DNA of 37,479 nt, from the NCBI GenBank assembly GCA_902791295.1, contig CADAVI010000006.1:1-37479 (forward strand). The letters are read 5' to 3'. The notes beneath the pieces are model-generated. The model had not been told where the DNA came from and did no database searches. It saw nothing but the letters and a program-made list of their open reading frames with translations. Below are positions 34,193 to 37,479 of the stretch, piece by piece. Source of the stretch: an uncultured Bacteroidales bacterium. GTDB lineage: Bacteria; Bacteroidota; Bacteroidia; Bacteroidales; Bacteroidaceae. Numbering within the stretch: the first letter of the stretch is position 1; each line of letters starts with the position of its first letter. Both the position numbers and the translations under genes were made by a program.

Positions 34193-36706
34193 ATGATCAA
34201 CAGACTCTTTTTTTCTTTACTCACCACCACCCTCTTTACGTTTTCTTCTTATGCTTTGGAGCGCCGCGATTCGCTCCTGAGCGACTGGCGTTTTCATTTA
34301 GGCGAAGCCGAAGGCGGTGAGTCCGAACTCGTCAGCGACAGCAATTGGACGGCGGTCAGGATTCCCCACGACTGGGCCATCACACAGCCCTTTTCGCGCA
34401 CTTACGACCTGCAGAAGGTGGCCGTCAAACAGAACGGCGAATCCGTCGCCACCTGGAAGACGGGCCGTACGGGCGGACTGCCCTGGGTGGGCACCGGCTG
34501 GTATCGCACCAGATTCGCCACACCCCGTGATGCCAAAAAAAAGGGCCTGCGTATCAACCTGCTCATCGACGGTGCCATGTCCCATTCGCTCGTGTTCCTC
34601 AACGGGCAGCGCATCGGCATATGGCCCTATGGGTACAACAGCTTCAGCCTGGACCTCACGCCCTACCTCAAGGATGACGGCACAGAGAACCTGTTGGCGA
34701 TTCGCCTCCACAATCCCAGCGAGAGCAGCCGCTGGTATCCCGGAGCCGGTCTTTTCCGCCGCGTGCATCTCATCACGACGCCCCGGCTTCACGTGCCGAT
34801 ATGGGGCACACGGGTGGTGACAACGCCAGAAAGTGACGGCAGTTGGAACGTCTCGCTGACCACCTCCATCGCCGGCACCACAGGCCGTAAAGTCATCGTT
34901 GAAACCGCCATTTTCGATGCCGACGGACAGGTTGTGGCCAGCAACAAAGACTTCACCTCTTCGGCCAATGAGGGCGAAGAAGCTGAGCTCACCCAAAACA
35001 TCGCTGTGGAGCGCCCGCACCTGTGGACGCCCGAGACCCCCTACCTCTACTCCGCCCTCTCGCGCCTGATTGAAAACGGCGTTGTGGTGGACACATTCCG
35101 CACCGTCTTTGGCATCCGCCAGGTGGAAGTGCGCCAAGGTGAAGGATTCTTCCTCAACGGCGTAAAGCGCAAATTCCATGGTGTTTGCCTCCACCACGAC
35201 CTGGGTCCTCTCGGCGCCGCCGTCCACCGCGACGCACTTCGTCATCAGCTGCTCATGCTCAAGGCCATGGGCGCCGATGCCATCCGCACGGCACACAACA
35301 TGCCCGATCCCCAGCAGGTGGAACTCTGCGACTCGCTCGGACTGATGGTGATGGTGGAGTCGTTCGATGAATGGACGACCGCCAAGTGCAAGAACGGTTA
35401 CCACTGCTGGTTCAATGAGACCACGATGACACCACATGCCGAGTATCCCATGATTTGGGCACAACACGACCTGCGCAACATGATACGCCATTTCCGCAAC
35501 CACCCCTCTGTGGTGATGTGGAGCATCGGCAACGAGATACCTCAACAACACACCAAGGAGGGCATCGAGTTGGCCATCGCCATGCAGCACTTCTGTCATG
35601 AGCAGGATCCTACCCGCCCCGTGACCTGCGGCATGGACCAGGTGCGCACGGTCATCGGCAACGGCTTTGCTGCCGCGCTCGACGTGCCGGGATTCAACTA
35701 CCGCACGCAATTCTACGAAGCCGGCTATGAGGCTCTGCCTCAGAAGTTTGTGCTGGGGTCCGAGACGGCCTCCACCGTGTCTTCGCGCGGCGTATATCCG
35801 CGTCCGCTCAAATTGGGTAAGGACGTCAAGCGCGAAGGCCACCAGTCGTCCGGCTATGATACGGAGGCCTGTTCCTGGAGCAACGTGCCCGATGAAGACT
35901 TTCGTCTGCAGGACGACTTCCCTTGGACGATGGGTCAGTTTGTCTGGACCGGTTTTGATTATCTCGGCGAGCCGTCTCCTTACGACACGGACGACTGGCC
36001 CAGCCACTCCTCCCTCTTCGGCATCATCGACCTGGCTTCCCTGCCCAAAGATCGCTACTACCTCTATCAGAGTCAGTGGTTGCCCTCCGGCACTTTCCAC
36101 GTCTTGCCTCACTGGACCTGGCACGAGGGTGACACCGTCCCTGTGATGGCCTACAGCCAATGCCCTGCAGCACGACTCTATGTGAACGGCAAGTTACACG
36201 GTGAGGCGCGCAAGCTCTCGCGCCGGGAAAGCGAAGCGCTCAAGGGTAAAGACCCGCTCTGGCTTTTGCGGCGCTACCGTCTCATTTGGCCGGAAGTGCC
36301 CTACGAATCCGGTGAGTTGAAAGTTGTTTTTCTCGATGAAAAGGGGGTTCCCGTGCACGAAGAAACGGTGCGCACGGCAGGTTCTCCCCGCCGCCTGCAT
36401 TTAGAGACGTCATATTATTCTCCCGGCGACCGCTTATGCTACATCACCGTGTCTATGGTGGATAAAAAGGGGACATTGTGTCCCGATGACGCCTCGCTCG
36501 TGGAATTCAGCGTGAAGGGCAACGGCCGCTTCAAGGCCGCCGCCAACGGCGACGCCACTTCGCTCGATCCCCTGCAGGAGCCACGTATGCACCTCTTCTC
36601 CGGACAGTGCACGGTCATTGTGGAGACCGACGCCACAGGCAGCTTCACCCTCACGGCCTCCAACGGCAAGCAGAAAGGCAGCCTTAAAGTTTCCGCAAAT
36701 CGTTAA
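34193..36706 (+). CDS. Secreted GH2 glycosidase, beta-galactosidase-like
   Basis: This 837-residue exported enzyme hydrolyses terminal beta-linked sugars, most likely beta-galactosides. A signal peptide covers residues 1-20. A sugar-binding jelly-roll domain (DWRFHLG, VRIPHDWAI, GTGWYRTRF, GYNSFSLDLTPYL) extends to about 195, an Ig-like domain to about 308, and the TIM barrel from LNGVKRKFHGVCLHHDLGPL. Acid/base Glu448 is in WSIGNEIP and nucleophile Glu524 in LGSETAST. The C-terminal part (about 640-837) holds additional beta domains of the kind found in Bacteroidales GH2 enzymes. Beta-glucuronidase or beta-mannosidase cannot be excluded by eye. Its end overlaps the convergent tcdA by 23 nt. 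Confidence 0.9.
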   Translation: MINRLFFSLLTTTLFTFSSYALERRDSLLSDWRFHLGEAEGGESELVSDSNWTAVRIPHDWAITQPFSRTYDLQKVAVKQNGESVATWKTGRTGGLPWVGTGWYRTRFATPRDAKKKGLRINLLIDGAMSHSLVFLNGQRIGIWPYGYNSFSLDLTPYLKDDGTENLLAIRLHNPSESSRWYPGAGLFRRVHLITTPRLHVPIWGTRVVTTPESDGSWNVSLTTSIAGTTGRKVIVETAIFDADGQVVASNKDFTSSANEGEEAELTQNIAVERPHLWTPETPYLYSALSRLIENGVVVDTFRTVFGIRQVEVRQGEGFFLNGVKRKFHGVCLHHDLGPLGAAVHRDALRHQLLMLKAMGADAIRTAHNMPDPQQVELCDSLGLMVMVESFDEWTTAKCKNGYHCWFNETTMTPHAEYPMIWAQHDLRNMIRHFRNHPSVVMWSIGNEIPQQHTKEGIELAIAMQHFCHEQDPTRPVTCGMDQVRTVIGNGFAAALDVPGFNYRTQFYEAGYEALPQKFVLGSETASTVSSRGVYPRPLKLGKDVKREGHQSSGYDTEACSWSNVPDEDFRLQDDFPWTMGQFVWTGFDYLGEPSPYDTDDWPSHSSLFGIIDLASLPKDRYYLYQSQWLPSGTFHVLPHWTWHEGDTVPVMAYSQCPAARLYVNGKLHGEARKLSRRESEALKGKDPLWLLRRYRLIWPEVPYESGELKVVFLDEKGVPVHEETVRTAGSPRRLHLETSYYSPGDRLCYITVSMVDKKGTLCPDDASLVEFSVKGNGRFKAAANGDATSLDPLQEPRMHLFSGQCTVIVETDATGSFTLTASNGKQKGSLKVSANR

Positions 36707-37379
36707 TCACCAGCGAGGCCAACGTAAAACCGAAAGTAGCCGTCACCGTCACCAGACTGCCGTTGCCATCGCCTTCAAAAAGATTGCGTGCAGCCTGCTC
36801 CTCGCTGTAAACACACTGAAACCTCTTCCTCGGGAAACGGTCTTCCCTCTTGAACCGGTTTCGCAGAGCACGCGCCAGCGCGTCTCCCTTGACATTGCGA
36901 AACTCGGCCGTACGCACCAGCGTGGGATTGGTTCTGAGAGCAGCGCCCATGCTGCTGAACAGCTTGGAGCGGCCGTTGCCCGTTGTGCGCAAAATCAGGT
37001 CAGCCTTGTCCCGCACCGAGTCGATGCAGTCCACCACATAATCATAGTCTTCAAGATGAAACTGCTCCGCTGTCTCCTCCGTGTAGCGCAAAGCCAGCGC
37101 CGAAATGTCGGCTTCCGGACTGACCTCCGCGAAACGCTCCGCCAGAGCCTCCACCTTGAGACGCCCCAAAGTCTTCACCGTGGCCATCAGTTGCCGGTTG
37201 CAGTTGGAGTCTGCCACCCTGTCGCTGTCCACCATCGTGAGATGATGCAATCCCGTGCGCACGAGCGCCTCCGCACACCAGGAACCCACGCCGCCGGTGC
37301 CAAAAATAATGACGCGAACCTCTTTGAGCCGCGCCATAACATCATCGCCTAAAAGCAATCTGGACCTAATCTCCCTCAT
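36684..37379 (-). CDS. tcdA: tRNA threonylcarbamoyladenosine dehydratase (ThiF/E1-like)
   Basis: TcdA uses ATP to cyclise t6A at tRNA position 37 into ct6A. The 231-residue protein has the ThiF/MoeB fold: RSRLLLGDDVMARLKEVRVI, the nucleotide loop IFGTGGVGSWCAEAL near residue 25, DSDRVADSNCNRQ near 52, YVVDCIDSV near 114, and the TcdA-type segment SSMGAALRTNPTLVR followed by KGDALARALRNRF. The last helix (GFTLASLVINDL) is also typical. The ATG at 37379 is the only good start, because upstream in-frame sequence runs straight into the tRNA gene, 4 nt away. The two are presumably co-transcribed. Confidence 0.9.
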   Translation of the reverse strand: MREIRSRLLLGDDVMARLKEVRVIIFGTGGVGSWCAEALVRTGLHHLTMVDSDRVADSNCNRQLMATVKTLGRLKVEALAERFAEVSPEADISALALRYTEETAEQFHLEDYDYVVDCIDSVRDKADLILRTTGNGRSKLFSSMGAALRTNPTLVRTAEFRNVKGDALARALRNRFKREDRFPRKRFQCVYSEEQAARNLFEGDGNGSLVTVTATFGFTLASLVINDLRKL

Positions 37380-37383
37380 GTTG

Positions 37384-37457
37384 TAGCGGGAAAGGGACTT
37401 GAACCCTTGACCTTCGGATTATGAATCCGACGCTCTAACCAGCTGAGCTATCCCGCC
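37384..37457 (-). tRNA. tRNA-Met (anticodon CAU)
   Basis: The 74-nt cloverleaf has a 7-bp acceptor stem (GGCGGGA with TCCCGCT, closing G-U pair), a D-arm GCTC/GAGC with loop AGCTGGTTA, an anticodon stem TCGGA/TCCGA with loop TTCATAA, and a T-arm AAGGG/CCCTT with TTCAAGT. The discriminator is A and CCA is not encoded (CAA follows). The first pair and the anticodon stem do not look like an initiator. The alternative is the tRNA-Ile2 that is modified to lysidine at C34, which cannot be excluded from the sequence. Confidence 0.9.
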
Positions 37458-37479
37458 ATCGCCTTTTCGTTAAAAGCGG

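Noticed and set aside
34298-36160. 620-codon minus-strand frame opposite the GH2 gene
   Set aside because: The plus strand encodes a complete GH2 enzyme; the antisense frame has no recognisable motif.

Overview
The window reads as a chromosomal segment of a GC-rich Bacteroidales bacterium, most likely a Prevotellaceae relative. Four things point there. Upstream regions repeatedly carry the Bacteroidetes -7 promoter box (TAnnTTTG). There is a gldH-type lipoprotein beside a PSP1 gene. A purH-mreBCD-mrdA-rodA cluster is present. There is also a BtuB/BtuG-type surface vitamin B12 uptake locus. No IS, phage, plasmid or CRISPR signal was seen.

Layout. Positions 1-6733 (minus strand) hold a cobalamin-riboswitch operon: riboswitch, TonB-dependent receptor (btuB), BtuG-like beta-propeller lipoprotein, and a very large surface protein that runs off the left edge. 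The surface gene is broken by a 14-bp tandem duplication. Positions 6821-10145 hold a GH51 arabinofuranosidase (minus) and a divergent GH26 mannanase (plus). Positions 10175-13984 hold a compact Tat operon: tatA, tatC, a NapH/NapG-like polyferredoxin fusion and a Tat-signal aldo/keto reductase lipoprotein. Positions 14004-15950 hold pduO-type cobalamin adenosyltransferase and metY, ending in a strong terminator. Positions 15958-17821 hold an HMA-fused Cu/Zn efflux permease convergent with a Fur-family regulator, with a perfect inverted repeat at the permease promoter. Positions 17897-20079 hold a glutathione peroxidase followed by two iron-sulfur/flavodoxin proteins. Positions 20116-25107 (minus) hold a second GH51 enzyme, glmM, a potassium channel, a methyltransferase-like remnant and a DUF2795 protein. 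Positions 25216-27794 hold holB, a PSP1 protein and gldH. Positions 27795-34099 (minus) hold purH (cyclohydrolase domain only), mreB, mreC, mreD, mrdA and rodA. Positions 34164-37457 hold a GH2 enzyme (plus), convergent with tcdA, which sits 4 nt behind a tRNA with a CAU anticodon.

Functionally the window combines envelope work (B12 capture, Tat export, cell elongation, metal efflux), scattered secreted glycosidases without SusC/SusD partners, and membrane-bound redox modules rich in 4Fe-4S clusters. The points most worth checking are the frame-breaking duplication in the B12-operon surface protein, the self-contained Tat/redox operon with an embedded Tat-like signal, and the single-domain PurH. 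All family calls come from reading motifs by eye; no database search was run.
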